From the NCBI RefSeq assembly GCF_903469665.1, contig NZ_CAGKLC010000017.1, positions 1-64,000 on the forward strand: DNA of 64,000 bases, given 5' to 3'. The stretch comes from Flavobacterium sp. UGB4466. GTDB lineage: Bacteria; Bacteroidota; Bacteroidia; Flavobacteriales; Flavobacteriaceae. The position numbers were made by a program, and so were the translations under genes. This document shows, piece by piece, positions 8,132 to 17,303 of the stretch (the stretch's first letter is position 1; every line of letters begins with the position of its first letter). Under the pieces are notes generated by a model that saw nothing but the letters and a program-made list of their open reading frames with translations, did not search any database and was not told the DNA's origin.

Positions 8132-10531
8132 ATGATTACAAATACAGCATTAGAATACAAGGGCGATTTATATCCATCAAAAATTATCTCGCATCAACAT
8201 GAAGGAGATTCTGTTTTTTTTCATACTGACAATAAAGTAATCTTAAAAGTCACTATTCTTAGAGACAGTTTGATTCGCTTTCGTTTTACAACAAAAGGGT
8301 ATTTTAGTAATGATTTTTCGTATGCCGTCGATAAAACACAGCTTCACGGTTACAACTTTTTAGAGCTCACAGAAGAAGAAGCTTATTTCCAAATCAGAAC
8401 CAGTAAAGTAAAATGTAAAATTCAAAAAAGAGATTTGCGTCTCGCTATTTACGATTTAAACGATTTTCTTATTCTGGAAGATGAACTTGGTTTTCATTGG
8501 GAAGAAAGTTACGAATACGGAGGAAATATCGTAAAAATGAGTAAATCCTCTAAAGACGGGGAGTGTTTTTATGGTTTAGGAGACAAAGCAACACAAATGA
8601 ATCTAAAAGGCAAAAGACTTGAGAATTTTGCCACCGATCAATATGCTTACCAAAAAGAACAGGATCCGTTATACAAAGTGGTTCCGTTTTATATTGGTTT
8701 GCACAACAAATTATCTTACGGAATCTTTTTTGACAATACCTTCAGAACCTTCTTTGATTTTTGTCAGGAAAGAAGAAACGTTACCAGCTTTTGGGCAGAA
8801 GGCGGAGAAATGAATTATTATTTCATTTACGGTCCGCGAATGCAGGATGTAGTAACGACTTATACCGATTTGACCGGAAAACCGGAACTGCCGCCGCTTT
8901 GGGTTTTAGGATACCACCAATGCAAATGGAGTTATTATCCCGAAAGCAAAGTAAAAGAAATCACTTCAAAATTCAGAGAACTCAAAATTCCGTGTGATGC
9001 TATCTATCTCGATATCGATTACATGGAAGGATTCCGATGTTTTACCTGGAACAAAAACTATTTTCCCGATCCTAAAAAAATGGTAGCCGAATTGGCCGAA
9101 GACGGTTTCAAAACAGTTGTGATCATTGATCCGGGAATTAAAATAGACAAAGAGTATTGGGTGTATCAGGAAGCCTTAGAAAAAGATTACTTCTGCAAAA
9201 GAGCCGATGGGCCTTATATGAAAGGGAAAGTTTGGCCGGGCGAATGTAATTTTCCCGATTACACAAACCCCTTAGTAAGAGAGTGGTGGGCGGGGTTATT
9301 TAAAGAATTAATTTCAGATATTGGCGTAAAAGGAGTTTGGAACGATATGAACGAACCCGCTGTAATGGAAGTTCCCAACAAAACATTTCCAACAGATGTA
9401 CGTCACGTATACGACGGAAATCCATGCAGCCATAGAAAAGCACATAATATTTATGGCACACAAATGGCTCGAGCCACTTATCATGGGGTAAAACGTTTTG
9501 TCTACCCTAAACGCCCCTTCGTGATCACCAGATCAGCCTATTCCGGGGCACAGCGTTATACTTCTTCCTGGACAGGCGACAACGTTGCTACCTGGGAGCA
9601 TTTATGGATTGCCAATATTCAGGTACAAAGAATGAGCATATCCGGAATGGGATTTACAGGTTCTGATATTGGAGGTTTTGCCGAACAGCCTACCGGAGAA
9701 TTGTACGCCCGCTGGATTCAGTTAGGCGTATTCCACCCATTTTGCAGAACGCATTCTTCCGGAGATCATGGCAATCAGGAACCGTGGGCATTTGATGAAG
9801 AGGTCATAAACATTACCCGTAAGTTTGTGAGCCTGCGTTATCAGTTACTCCCATATTTATACACCATGTTCTGGCAGTATATTGAAGAAGGAGTTCCGAT
9901 GTTAAAACCCTTAGTATATTACGATCAGGAAGATACCCAAACTCATTATCGTAATGATGAATTCATTTTTGGGAATCAAATTTTAGTATGTCCGATACTC
10001 GAACCAAATGCTGTCGGCAGACGAATGTACATTCCAAGAGGAGAGTGGTACAATTACTGGACCAACGAGTTTGCAATAGGAGGAAGAGAAGTCTGGATTG
10101 ATACTAAATTTGATGAAATTCCGGTTTTTGTAAAAGCAGGCGCTGTTATTCCGAAATATCCCGTACAGCAATATGTTGGCGAACTAGAATTTGATGAATT
10201 AACACTCGATCTGTATTTTAAACTCGGAAAAGAAAAGTCAGTCGTTTACGAAGACGCACAGGACGGATACGATTATAAAAAAGGACGTTACAGCTTTTTA
10301 TCTTTCAGAACCATCGGAAAAGAAAAAGAACTGATCATTCAGTTGCACAAAGAAGGAAAGTATGATACACCGTACAGTAAGTATAAAATCAATTTAATCG
10401 GACTGCCTTTTAAAGTGACAGAAATTGAAATCGATAATGAGAAAATCGCATTTGACAAGGAAGGTTTTGAACTTAATCATTTTTTAATTGTGGATAAAGA
10501 GTTCAACGAACTTCATATTGTTGGGGAATAG
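8132..10531 (+). CDS. GH31 alpha-glucosidase
   Basis: A 799-residue family 31 glycoside hydrolase. The nucleophile aspartate is D405 in GVWNDMNEPAVM, and the acid/base aspartate is D483 in SSWTGDNVATWE; both surroundings are textbook GH31. The N-terminal beta-sandwich (about 1-240) carries CFYGLGDKATQMNLKG, typical of alpha-glucosidases that release glucose from the non-reducing end of maltose-type chains. A DUF5110-like beta domain ends the protein. No signal peptide is present, so it should work in the cytoplasm, fitting maltodextrin or glycogen turnover next to the glg block. It has its own promoter candidate, so it may be a separate transcript. Xylosidase or transglucosidase activity cannot be ruled out. 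Confidence 0.92.
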   Translation: MITNTALEYKGDLYPSKIISHQHEGDSVFFHTDNKVILKVTILRDSLIRFRFTTKGYFSNDFSYAVDKTQLHGYNFLELTEEEAYFQIRTSKVKCKIQKRDLRLAIYDLNDFLILEDELGFHWEESYEYGGNIVKMSKSSKDGECFYGLGDKATQMNLKGKRLENFATDQYAYQKEQDPLYKVVPFYIGLHNKLSYGIFFDNTFRTFFDFCQERRNVTSFWAEGGEMNYYFIYGPRMQDVVTTYTDLTGKPELPPLWVLGYHQCKWSYYPESKVKEITSKFRELKIPCDAIYLDIDYMEGFRCFTWNKNYFPDPKKMVAELAEDGFKTVVIIDPGIKIDKEYWVYQEALEKDYFCKRADGPYMKGKVWPGECNFPDYTNPLVREWWAGLFKELISDIGVKGVWNDMNEPAVMEVPNKTFPTDVRHVYDGNPCSHRKAHNIYGTQMARATYHGVKRFVYPKRPFVITRSAYSGAQRYTSSWTGDNVATWEHLWIANIQVQRMSISGMGFTGSDIGGFAEQPTGELYARWIQLGVFHPFCRTHSSGDHGNQEPWAFDEEVINITRKFVSLRYQLLPYLYTMFWQYIEEGVPMLKPLVYYDQEDTQTHYRNDEFIFGNQILVCPILEPNAVGRRMYIPRGEWYNYWTNEFAIGGREVWIDTKFDEIPVFVKAGAVIPKYPVQQYVGELEFDELTLDLYFKLGKEKSVVYEDAQDGYDYKKGRYSFLSFRTIGKEKELIIQLHKEGKYDTPYSKYKINLIGLPFKVTEIEIDNEKIAFDKEGFELNHFLIVDKEFNELHIVGE

Positions 10532-10586
10532 TATAATCCTGATATTTTTTTTGGTAATTATATAAAAGTAGAAAAATTAATAATCG

Positions 10587-10594
10587 TATTTTTG
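10587..10594 (+). promoter_or_regulatory. Candidate -7 box of the M48 protease gene
   Basis: TATTTTTG fits TAnnTTTG and lies 24 bases upstream of the ATG at 10618, which predicts a very short leader. The upstream TTG is not evident at the usual spacing. Confidence 0.4.
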
Positions 10595-10617
10595 TATGTT
10601 GTTATAATACCACTATC

Positions 10618-11430
10618 ATGAGAAAACATCTAGCATCAGGCTTACTTGCCGTTGTTTTAGCGGCCGGTTGTGCGACCAATCCCATCACAGGAAAACAAAG
10701 TTTGAATTTTGTTTCAAACAGTGAATTATTTCCATCTTCGTTTCAGCAATACAATACTTTCATATCCGAAAACAAGGTAATTACGGGAACTGCAGATGCG
10801 AAAAAAGTAGAATTGGTAGGAGGAAGAATTAAGGCAGCAGCCGAAAAATACCTGATCTACTTAGGACAATCGCAGTATTTGAAAGATTATCGTTGGGAGT
10901 ACAAACTTGTAGACAATAAAGAGGTGAATGCGTGGTGTATGCCCGGAGGAAAAATTGTGGTATACTCAGGAATTTTACCAATAACACAAAACGATTCCGG
11001 TTTAGCTACCGTTATGGGACATGAGGTTTCACACGCTTTAGCAAATCATGGCGCACAAAGAATGAGTGCCGCACAGTTACAGCAAATAGGAAGCGTCGCT
11101 TTAGGAGCAGCCACAAGCGGTAAAACCCAGCAAACACAGGAAATATTTGCACAGGCTTATGGTTTGGGGACTCAGGTGGGAGTAATGTTGCCGTTCAGTC
11201 GTAGTAATGAAACGGAGGCAGATAAAATTGGCCTAACGTTAATGGCCATTGCAGGTTACAATCCGGATGATGCTATTTCATTCTGGAGCAGAATGTCAGC
11301 CAAATCCGGAGGATCGGGAACACCGGAGTTTATGAGTACACACCCTTCAGATGCATCAAGGATTGCCAATATAAGAGCTTTAATACCGGAAGCAAGAGCG
11401 ACAGCACTTAAAGTTGGAATCATTAAATAG
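10618..11430 (+). CDS. M48 family metalloprotease lipoprotein
   Basis: A 270-residue zinc protease. The N-terminus MRKHLASGLLAVVLAAGCA is a lipoprotein signal with the lipid cysteine at C18, so it is membrane anchored facing the periplasm. The zinc motif HEVSHALANH puts H135 and H139 as ligands with E136 as base; the third ligand is the glutamate of NETEADKIG, near residue 200. This arrangement is that of the M48C (Oma1/BepA/LoiP) group, envelope proteases involved in outer-membrane protein quality control. The segment after the zinc helix carries many A, Q and G and probably forms a membrane-near loop. A hairpin terminator follows the stop codon. Confidence 0.9.
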   Translation: MRKHLASGLLAVVLAAGCATNPITGKQSLNFVSNSELFPSSFQQYNTFISENKVITGTADAKKVELVGGRIKAAAEKYLIYLGQSQYLKDYRWEYKLVDNKEVNAWCMPGGKIVVYSGILPITQNDSGLATVMGHEVSHALANHGAQRMSAAQLQQIGSVALGAATSGKTQQTQEIFAQAYGLGTQVGVMLPFSRSNETEADKIGLTLMAIAGYNPDDAISFWSRMSAKSGGSGTPEFMSTHPSDASRIANIRALIPEARATALKVGIIK

Positions 11431-11451
11431 ATTTTTTACGATAAAATAGGC

Positions 11452-11481
11452 AAAGCTATCCTTTTTAGGGTAGCTTTTTTT
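11452..11481 (+). terminator. Rho-independent terminator after the M48 gene
   Basis: AAAGCTATCC-TTTTTA-GGGTAGCT followed by a T run. The stem has one G-T wobble. It lies 22 bases after the stop codon of the M48 gene. Confidence 0.75.
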
Positions 11482-11575
11482 ATGCTGATAATTTATTAAT
11501 ACATGAATTACTGAAAATTGATTTGATTGTAATAAAAAAGAAATAAATTCGTAGCCTGTTAACAAAACCATTACT

Positions 11576-12874
11576 ATGAAGAACCTACAAAAAGGAGATA
11601 AGAAATTATTGAATGCCTGGGCATTTTACGACTGGGCCAATTCGGTTTATACACTAACGATTGCATCGGCAGTATTTCCCATATTTTATGAAGCTTTATT
11701 TACTGACCGAGATCATTATATTGATGTATTTGGAATGCATCTTAAAAATTCGGCCTTAATTAGTTTTATTACCGCAGCAGCCTTTTTGGTAGTATCTTTT
11801 ATCTCTCCTTTATTATCCGGAATTGCCGACTATGTGGGGAACAAGAGAGTATTTATGAAATTCTTTTGTTATATGGGAGCCTTGTCTTGCATGGGATTGT
11901 ATTGGTTTGATCTCGAGAATATTTATGTTGGATTGGCTTTTTATTTCTTAGGATTGCTGGGATATTGGGGCAGCTTGGTTTTTTACAACTCCTATTTACC
12001 GGATATTGCTTTTGAAGAGCAGCAGGACAAAATTAGCGCCAAAGGGTACTCGATGGGATATATTGGAAGCGTTATTTTGTTAGTTATCAATCTTGTGATG
12101 ATAATGGGGGCAGAAGACGATATAGCCAGAATGAAAGCCATGCGCTATTCGTTTATAATGGTTGGGGTTTGGTGGATTCTATTCAGCCAGTATACCTACT
12201 ATTATCTGCCAAAAGGAAGTAAAGCGAGTGGTCAGAAATTAACTACTTCAGTTGTTTTTAATGGCTTTAAAGAGTTAAAAAAAGTTTGGGCTTTGCTAAA
12301 AGATAACATTGCTCTAAGAAGATATTTAAGCGGATTTTTTGTTTCAAGTATGGCGGTGCAAACGGTAATGCTTGTGGCGACTTATTTTGGAGCACAGGAA
12401 ATTGAGTGGGCAACCAAAGAAGATAGTACCATTGGATTAATAAAATGTATTTTGATCATCCAGTTAGTAGCAGTTGTTGGAGCAGTTTTAACCTCAAGAG
12501 CTTCGGCTAAGTTTGGAAACATTCCAACTTTGATTGTTATCAATAGTGTTTGGGCTGTATTTTGTGCTTTGGCGTACTTTATAGTATTACCAATGCATTT
12601 TTATGTGATGGCTACCGTTGCTGGATTTGTGATGGGAGGTATTCAGGCATTGTCCCGTTCGACTTATTCAAAATTATTACCGGAAACAGAAGACACCGCT
12701 TCTTTCTTTAGTTTTTACGATGTAGCGGAGAAAATCGGAATTGTAATCGGAATGTGTGTTTATGGTATCATCGATCAGATCACCGGAAGTCCGCGTGCCG
12801 CAATTGTGATTTTGGCCATCTTCTTCGTTACTGCCATTTTCCTTTTACGAAGAGTGCCAAAAAAGGCACTTTAA
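11576..12874 (+). CDS. MFS transporter, UMF1 (Atg22-like) family
   Basis: A 432-residue integral membrane protein with about twelve hydrophobic segments. The start NAWAFYDWANSVYTLTIASAVFP is diagnostic in pattern of the UMF1 / Atg22-like branch of the major facilitator superfamily (the W-x-x-Y-D-W-A-N-S motif at about residues 16-24). A central LLSGIADYVGNKR loop corresponds to the MFS A motif, and GGIQALSRSTYSKLLP near 356-371 is the conserved second-half motif. Atg22 in yeast exports amino acids from the vacuole; in bacteria the substrate is unknown. The ATG at 11576 gives the standard N-terminus. It stands alone between a terminator and a convergent minus-strand gene. Confidence 0.88.
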   Translation: MKNLQKGDKKLLNAWAFYDWANSVYTLTIASAVFPIFYEALFTDRDHYIDVFGMHLKNSALISFITAAAFLVVSFISPLLSGIADYVGNKRVFMKFFCYMGALSCMGLYWFDLENIYVGLAFYFLGLLGYWGSLVFYNSYLPDIAFEEQQDKISAKGYSMGYIGSVILLVINLVMIMGAEDDIARMKAMRYSFIMVGVWWILFSQYTYYYLPKGSKASGQKLTTSVVFNGFKELKKVWALLKDNIALRRYLSGFFVSSMAVQTVMLVATYFGAQEIEWATKEDSTIGLIKCILIIQLVAVVGAVLTSRASAKFGNIPTLIVINSVWAVFCALAYFIVLPMHFYVMATVAGFVMGGIQALSRSTYSKLLPETEDTASFFSFYDVAEKIGIVIGMCVYGIIDQITGSPRAAIVILAIFFVTAIFLLRRVPKKAL

Positions 12875-13007
12875 AAAGCTGCTCTGTGAATGAAGTATAA
12901 TGAATAACACGAATTGTCACTAAGCATTGGCTCGCCTTTTAGAATTTGTGCAAATTCGTGGAATTCGTGTTCAAACTAAAGCTTTAAAAAGTTCCTCTAT
13001 TTTTATT
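12875..13007. other. Intergenic region with degenerate flavobacterial repeat
   Basis: A 133-base convergent intergenic stretch. TTTGTGCAAATTCGTGGAATTCGTG near 12946-12970 is a word pattern that also appears near 7835-7855 and 44330-44500 in this window. No strong terminator was recognised. Confidence 0.4.
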
Positions 13008-14837
13008 TTATTTAGATTTAAGCTGCGCATTGATTTTTACAAGCATTTGTACAGCATTTTCGTTTTTAGGATTTAACTCCAACGATTTTAAATAATTCTC
13101 TTTAGCAGGAACTAATTGTCCAATGGCTTCATAAATTTCACCCAAGCTGTCAAAAGCATTCGCAGAAGCCGGATATTCGGAACAATTAAGAGCAAAAATC
13201 TGAACCGAAAGATCCGTTAGTTTCTTATTAAATAAATTATAACCAAAATTGTTTAAATCGTCTTCAAAATTGTAATCAGGATATTTTAATCTTAATTTTT
13301 TAAATTGATTGACAGCAGTTTCAAACGTATTCTCACTGAATATCTCAATTAACTGAGTCTGAGGTGTTCTGATTTGTTCCAAGCTAAGCTGCAAAAATCG
13401 CGTGGTACTAGCTGCACGTGTGATCGTTATGGCTTGTAATTTATGGTTGAGTAAGTTAAAATGTATCTCGTTGGGATAATTATCGATTTTAAAAGTATTG
13501 TTTCCTAAGTAATGCATCTTAGTTTTTTCAGTATCAAAATTCTCTTTTAAAAATGGAGAGTAAAGATAAAGACTACTATTTTCTTCCTCAATTTTAGAGG
13601 TTCCCATTCCGTCATATCCATACAGAAATTCAGTATAATACCCTTTTATGGCATTTTTTAATTCTGATGGAATTTTGATTGAATTCGTTTTTATAGACTT
13701 TGCCCAGTTTAGTTTTGTGATGACTTCTTTTTCGATGTACGCCATTACGGGAAGCCTGTTAGGTTTATCACCATTGGCTAAAACGACAATTCCGTTACCA
13801 TTCTTCATGGTAGCAAGTAACTCTCCGCCGGTTCCGGTATTAGAGCCATCATGCGAGAACCAGTCCAGATTTCCGTATCCAAGACTGCGCTGCCATCCGT
13901 AACTCCATCCTCTTGGACCTTTCATTGTCACCAGGTTTGTAACCTTTTCAGCCACAGCTTTAGAAATTACTTTTCCTTTACCCGCAAGTGCTTTTTGCAA
14001 TTCAATCGCAATTAAGGCCAGATCAGTAGGAGTAGACCACAATCCCGAAGGTGCAACTTGTGGCGTTATAGGAATTCCTGTTCGGATTATTTTACCATTA
14101 CTATTATGTACTTTAGCAGTATTTGTCAGAAAACCATTTTCATTGGGCTGAATCATGGTTGAATTCTGCAAATGCAAAGGATCAAGCAACTGTTCTTTGA
14201 CAATTTGTGCCAATGGCTTTTTGAAATGATCTTCCAGAGCACATTGAATAACTACATAACCGCCACCGCTATATTGCCACTCGGTTTCAGGTTTGAAAAG
14301 AAATTCGATAGGCTTTTTAGATCGGGTTAATAATTTACCCTGCAGACTTTCTACAATTGAGGGAATGGAATCTCCCTGATAATAATCTTCGAAACCGCCC
14401 TGACTTGTTCCGGCTGTATGAGATAAAAGGTGTTTCCAGGTAACGGGTGTTTTTTGAGTAAAGTCGCTTTTAGGCAATTGCCATGATTTTAGATACTGAG
14501 AGATAGGGGCATTAAGGTCGATTAATCCTTTTTCCTCTAAAATTGTACAAACAATAGCGACGATAGGCTTTGAAATGGAGGCAGTAGAAAAAGCAGTATT
14601 CAAATCAATTTTTTCTCCTGTATCCGCTGCTTTTACACCACATTGATTCGTCCAGATTACTTTGTAATTTTCAAAAACTGCAACACTTAATCCTTTAAGA
14701 TTGTATTTTGACATCATTTCTGGGGTACCATTTTTTAAGCTGTCCAAAGATTTGATTTTTTCAGAAATAGTTGTTTCCTGAGAAAAGGAAAAGGTATAAG
14801 AGGTAATCAGAAGTAAAACTAAAAAAGTTTGTTTCAT
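13008..14837 (-). CDS. Exported serine hydrolase, class C beta-lactamase family, with C-terminal TPR
   Basis: About 609 residues from the ATG at 14837, which gives the signal peptide MKQTFLVLLLITSYTFSFSQ; the longer frame reaching 14885 would bury it. The first 370 residues are a PBP-like serine hydrolase: S87-x-x-K90 in STASISKP is the nucleophile motif, Y189-S-G191 is the second motif, and HDGSNTGTGG contains the third (H-x-G). Family members are D-aminopeptidases, esterases or beta-lactamase relatives acting in the periplasm. Residues beyond about 530 form tetratricopeptide-like helices (SLGEIYEAIGQLVPAKENYL), which suggests partner binding. True beta-lactamase activity is unlikely without further evidence. 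Confidence 0.85.
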   Translation of the reverse strand: MKQTFLVLLLITSYTFSFSQETTISEKIKSLDSLKNGTPEMMSKYNLKGLSVAVFENYKVIWTNQCGVKAADTGEKIDLNTAFSTASISKPIVAIVCTILEEKGLIDLNAPISQYLKSWQLPKSDFTQKTPVTWKHLLSHTAGTSQGGFEDYYQGDSIPSIVESLQGKLLTRSKKPIEFLFKPETEWQYSGGGYVVIQCALEDHFKKPLAQIVKEQLLDPLHLQNSTMIQPNENGFLTNTAKVHNSNGKIIRTGIPITPQVAPSGLWSTPTDLALIAIELQKALAGKGKVISKAVAEKVTNLVTMKGPRGWSYGWQRSLGYGNLDWFSHDGSNTGTGGELLATMKNGNGIVVLANGDKPNRLPVMAYIEKEVITKLNWAKSIKTNSIKIPSELKNAIKGYYTEFLYGYDGMGTSKIEEENSSLYLYSPFLKENFDTEKTKMHYLGNNTFKIDNYPNEIHFNLLNHKLQAITITRAASTTRFLQLSLEQIRTPQTQLIEIFSENTFETAVNQFKKLRLKYPDYNFEDDLNNFGYNLFNKKLTDLSVQIFALNCSEYPASANAFDSLGEIYEAIGQLVPAKENYLKSLELNPKNENAVQMLVKINAQLKSK

Positions 14838-14879
14838 TAGTAATGATTTTGGATTGCGGTACCGCTTTGAAAGTATAAG

Positions 14880-14952
14880 GCTCAATAATAAAAGAAAAGT
14901 AAGCTGTTTGTTCTTTGATTTGATGATGATAAATATTCTTTTATTATTGAGC
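14880..14952. repeat. Perfect 17-bp inverted repeat, 39-base spacer
   Basis: The left arm (14880-14896, starting GCTCAATAATAAAAG) and the right arm (14936-14952) are exact reverse complements. The repeat lies between the DUF2807 gene and the serine hydrolase, both on the minus strand. No T run follows, so it is more likely an mRNA stem or attenuator than a simple terminator. Confidence 0.8.
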
Positions 14953-14962
14953 TTTTATAGAA

Positions 14963-15694
14963 TTAAGCTTTTGAGATACTTCCTGATCCCGAAACTTTTA
15001 CACTTCTTTTTTCTGGATTTCCGCTGTATCTGACATCGCCGGATCCTGAAACTTTTGCACTTATACTTTCAGTACAGTTTACGCGAACGTCTCCTGATCC
15101 CGAAATGGTTACTTCAGTATTTTTTGTTTTAAGATTTGTGGCATCGATATCTCCGGAACCTGATAATATGGTTGAAAAATTCGCTGCATTTCCTTTTAAA
15201 TTTACATCACCTGATCCGCTTAAAATAAATTCAAGATCGTTGGAGTCTAAAGTCAGATTAAAGTTTCCTGAGCCTGATAATCTTGCCTTAAATTTGTCAC
15301 TTTTAATTGGATTTTTAGTGCGGATGTCTCCTGAACCTGCAAGGCTCAATTGAGATATGGTTTCAAAAGGTATCGTCATTTCGATCTTTTTTCCAAGACT
15401 TGGGGAGAGATTAACGCCTTTCTCAACGTAAACTTTTAAAATATTATTCTCCACTTCAACTTTTATGGCGGCCAATAAATTTTGTTCCCCTTCCAGTGTA
15501 ATTTTTCCTTCTTTCCCTGCTACTAAATCCACATCAAAAAAACCGGAAATTTTTATACCATCATAATCAGAAGTGGTTCTGGTTTCAGAAACGACATTGC
15601 CATTTCCTTTTATCTTTTTATTAGACCATTGAGCATTTGCAATAAAACTGAATAAAAATGCACTGCAAACGAATAATTTAACTGATGTTTTCAT
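14963..15694 (-). CDS. Exported head-GIN (DUF2807) beta-helix protein
   Basis: A 243-residue secreted protein with signal peptide MKTSVKLFVCSAFLFSFIANAQ. The mature protein is a DUF2807 putative autotransporter-adhesin head domain: repeated G-S-G-D / G-S-G-N turns (for example LSGSGDVNLKG, ISGSGDVRVN, VSGSGDVRYSG) spaced by about 18-20 residues, as expected for a right-handed beta-helix. The molecular function is unknown in Bacteroidota; such proteins are often found behind ECF sigma factors. It starts 21 bases after the stop of the DUF4097 gene and is the last gene of the sigma operon. Confidence 0.85.
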   Translation of the reverse strand: MKTSVKLFVCSAFLFSFIANAQWSNKKIKGNGNVVSETRTTSDYDGIKISGFFDVDLVAGKEGKITLEGEQNLLAAIKVEVENNILKVYVEKGVNLSPSLGKKIEMTIPFETISQLSLAGSGDIRTKNPIKSDKFKARLSGSGNFNLTLDSNDLEFILSGSGDVNLKGNAANFSTILSGSGDIDATNLKTKNTEVTISGSGDVRVNCTESISAKVSGSGDVRYSGNPEKRSVKVSGSGSISKA

Positions 15695-15715
15695 TGTTTT
15701 GATTGTTTTAGATTG

Positions 15716-16780
15716 TTATTTTTTGATTAATGCAGCATTACCATAGCTGGTAGTTACCGTTATTTTGCTTTGTCCTTTTTTCTTGTTGTAACCGCTTATT
15801 TTTTTAGCACTGCCTTTGCTTTCCGTCACCGATGTTTCTAATGAACTGTCGTACTTGATACTCCCATATCTGGTGTTAATGTCAAAATCAAAAGAAAGAT
15901 CAGCGCTGTAACCCAGTGATACATTCGTGTAGCTGCTCGTAACATTCACATTCTTTTTTTTCTCATTTAGAGTATCCACATTTATCTTTGAATAAGCAGT
16001 GTCAATATTCAAATTACCGGTGAGCTCCCCAACAGAAACACTTAAGTAATTTCCGGAACCCGTCAGCGAACTGATTTTTTGAAGTTTAAAAGTAGAGTAA
16101 TTACTATCGTATTTAATATTCTGGCCTTCATCAAGCAAATACAAATCAGTGTAATTGGAGTCTATATTTAAGTTTCCGGAATGTGTTATTTTCAGGTTAG
16201 AATAGCGCGCTTCAATATTTCCGTTTTTGATAGATTCAATGGTTGAGTTCTCGCAATAGCCAATTTCAATTCGATTGCTGGAACCATTTAGTTTCCCTAA
16301 CGTTATTTTTCCGTATTTACAAGTAATATCTGTGGTAGATTCTAAACTCAGCGTTGTGATATCTCCATACTTATTATTAAGTTTTACCGAACCGTTTTTC
16401 GGAATCTTAATGACATAGTTAATTTCAAAGAAATCAGCACTTCCTTTACTTCTTAACGAAGAATTTCCAAGATTTGTCACTGCAGTAACCATCGATTTAA
16501 GGGCAGTAATGTCAACATCAATACTGTTAATTCTTTGGTTTGCCCAACTTTCATTTTTGCTGGTTGCCTTTATAGTAATGTCAATGTCGATTTTATCCTC
16601 ATTCCAGGTACTGACCGTGATGTCTCCGTATTTGTTGTCAATATCAATACCTGCGTTCGAATTTACGATATAGGTTTTTTTAATGTTCTTTTGCTTAGTG
16701 ATGTAACTATTATCATCGTTTGAGAATCCTAAAAAAGGAAGCAAAAGGAATAGGATGAGTATTTTATAATGTTTTTTCAT
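15716..16780 (-). CDS. Exported DUF4097-like beta-helix protein
   Basis: About 354 residues from the ATG at 16780, giving the signal peptide MKKHYKILILFLLLPFLGFS; the longer frame to 16816 runs into the preceding gene. The mature protein is built of repeats such as NKYGDITVSTW, NNKYGDITTLSL and TRYGSIKYDS, with K-Y-G-D/S-I at turns, the pattern of DUF4097/adhesin-like solenoids. The start overlaps the anti-sigma gene by 17 bases. It is probably a surface or periplasmic structural protein; no enzyme motif is visible. Confidence 0.75.
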   Translation of the reverse strand: MKKHYKILILFLLLPFLGFSNDDNSYITKQKNIKKTYIVNSNAGIDIDNKYGDITVSTWNEDKIDIDITIKATSKNESWANQRINSIDVDITALKSMVTAVTNLGNSSLRSKGSADFFEINYVIKIPKNGSVKLNNKYGDITTLSLESTTDITCKYGKITLGKLNGSSNRIEIGYCENSTIESIKNGNIEARYSNLKITHSGNLNIDSNYTDLYLLDEGQNIKYDSNYSTFKLQKISSLTGSGNYLSVSVGELTGNLNIDTAYSKINVDTLNEKKKNVNVTSSYTNVSLGYSADLSFDFDINTRYGSIKYDSSLETSVTESKGSAKKISGYNKKKGQSKITVTTSYGNAALIKK

Positions 16781-17303
16781 GTGTAGTGTTAGTTTTAAAA
16801 TTTTCATTTTCTTCAATGCGTTTCAATACTGTTTGTAAAAAGGAAATACGTGTTTCCAGGTTACTGATCATGGCATAAATAATTTGTTTGTTTTCGCCGT
16901 TTTTCTGCAATTCTTTCATGATTTTTGCATAATCGGTATCAAACACCTTCATTTGTTTTAAGGCATCGTTAATAATCTGTTCATTCTGAGGAGAACTTTT
17001 TTCTTTTAATTTTACTAGCTCATTATCGATTAAAATACTGAATATCGAATCGGTTCTTTTGGCTTCCTTTGAAGCAAACTTATACTGTTTAGGCTCCTGG
17101 TAACTGTTGTAGAATATAGATACCCCCAACAATACCACAATTGAAGCAGCAATGGCCCAGACCGCATGATTTTTCTTCTTAGGTTGTTTTTTGTTTAATT
17201 TATTTAAGAAATCAAGCTGATGGTCAGAAGTTAATTCGGCTACATCCCATTGGTTCTCAAACTTTTTGAATAATTGATCTAAATCGTCATTTTCCTTTTT
17301 CAT
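16764..17303 (-). CDS. Single-pass membrane anti-sigma-like protein
   Basis: About 179 residues from the ATG at 17303; this codon overlaps the sigma factor stop as ATGA, giving translational coupling. The cytoplasmic N-terminal part (1-60, charged) is followed by one membrane segment HAVWAIAASIVVLLGVSIFY (about residues 65-84) and a helical, charged periplasmic part (90-165). There is no zinc-binding HxxxCxxC motif, so it is not a ZAS-type anti-sigma factor, but position and topology fit an anti-sigma factor of the sigma gene upstream. Confidence 0.65.
   Translation of the reverse strand: MKKENDDLDQLFKKFENQWDVAELTSDHQLDFLNKLNKKQPKKKNHAVWAIAASIVVLLGVSIFYNSYQEPKQYKFASKEAKRTDSIFSILIDNELVKLKEKSSPQNEQIINDALKQMKVFDTDYAKIMKELQKNGENKQIIYAMISNLETRISFLQTVLKRIEENENFKTNTTHEKTL

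Noticed and set aside
3006..10531. Glycogen genes and GH31 as part of a polysaccharide utilisation locus
   Set aside because: None has a signal peptide and no SusCD pair is near; this is intracellular storage metabolism.
13008..14837. Beta-lactamase resistance gene
   Set aside because: The S-x-x-K and Y-x-G motifs fit the broad class C-like hydrolase family, but the long C-terminal extension with TPR helices is unlike true AmpC enzymes.
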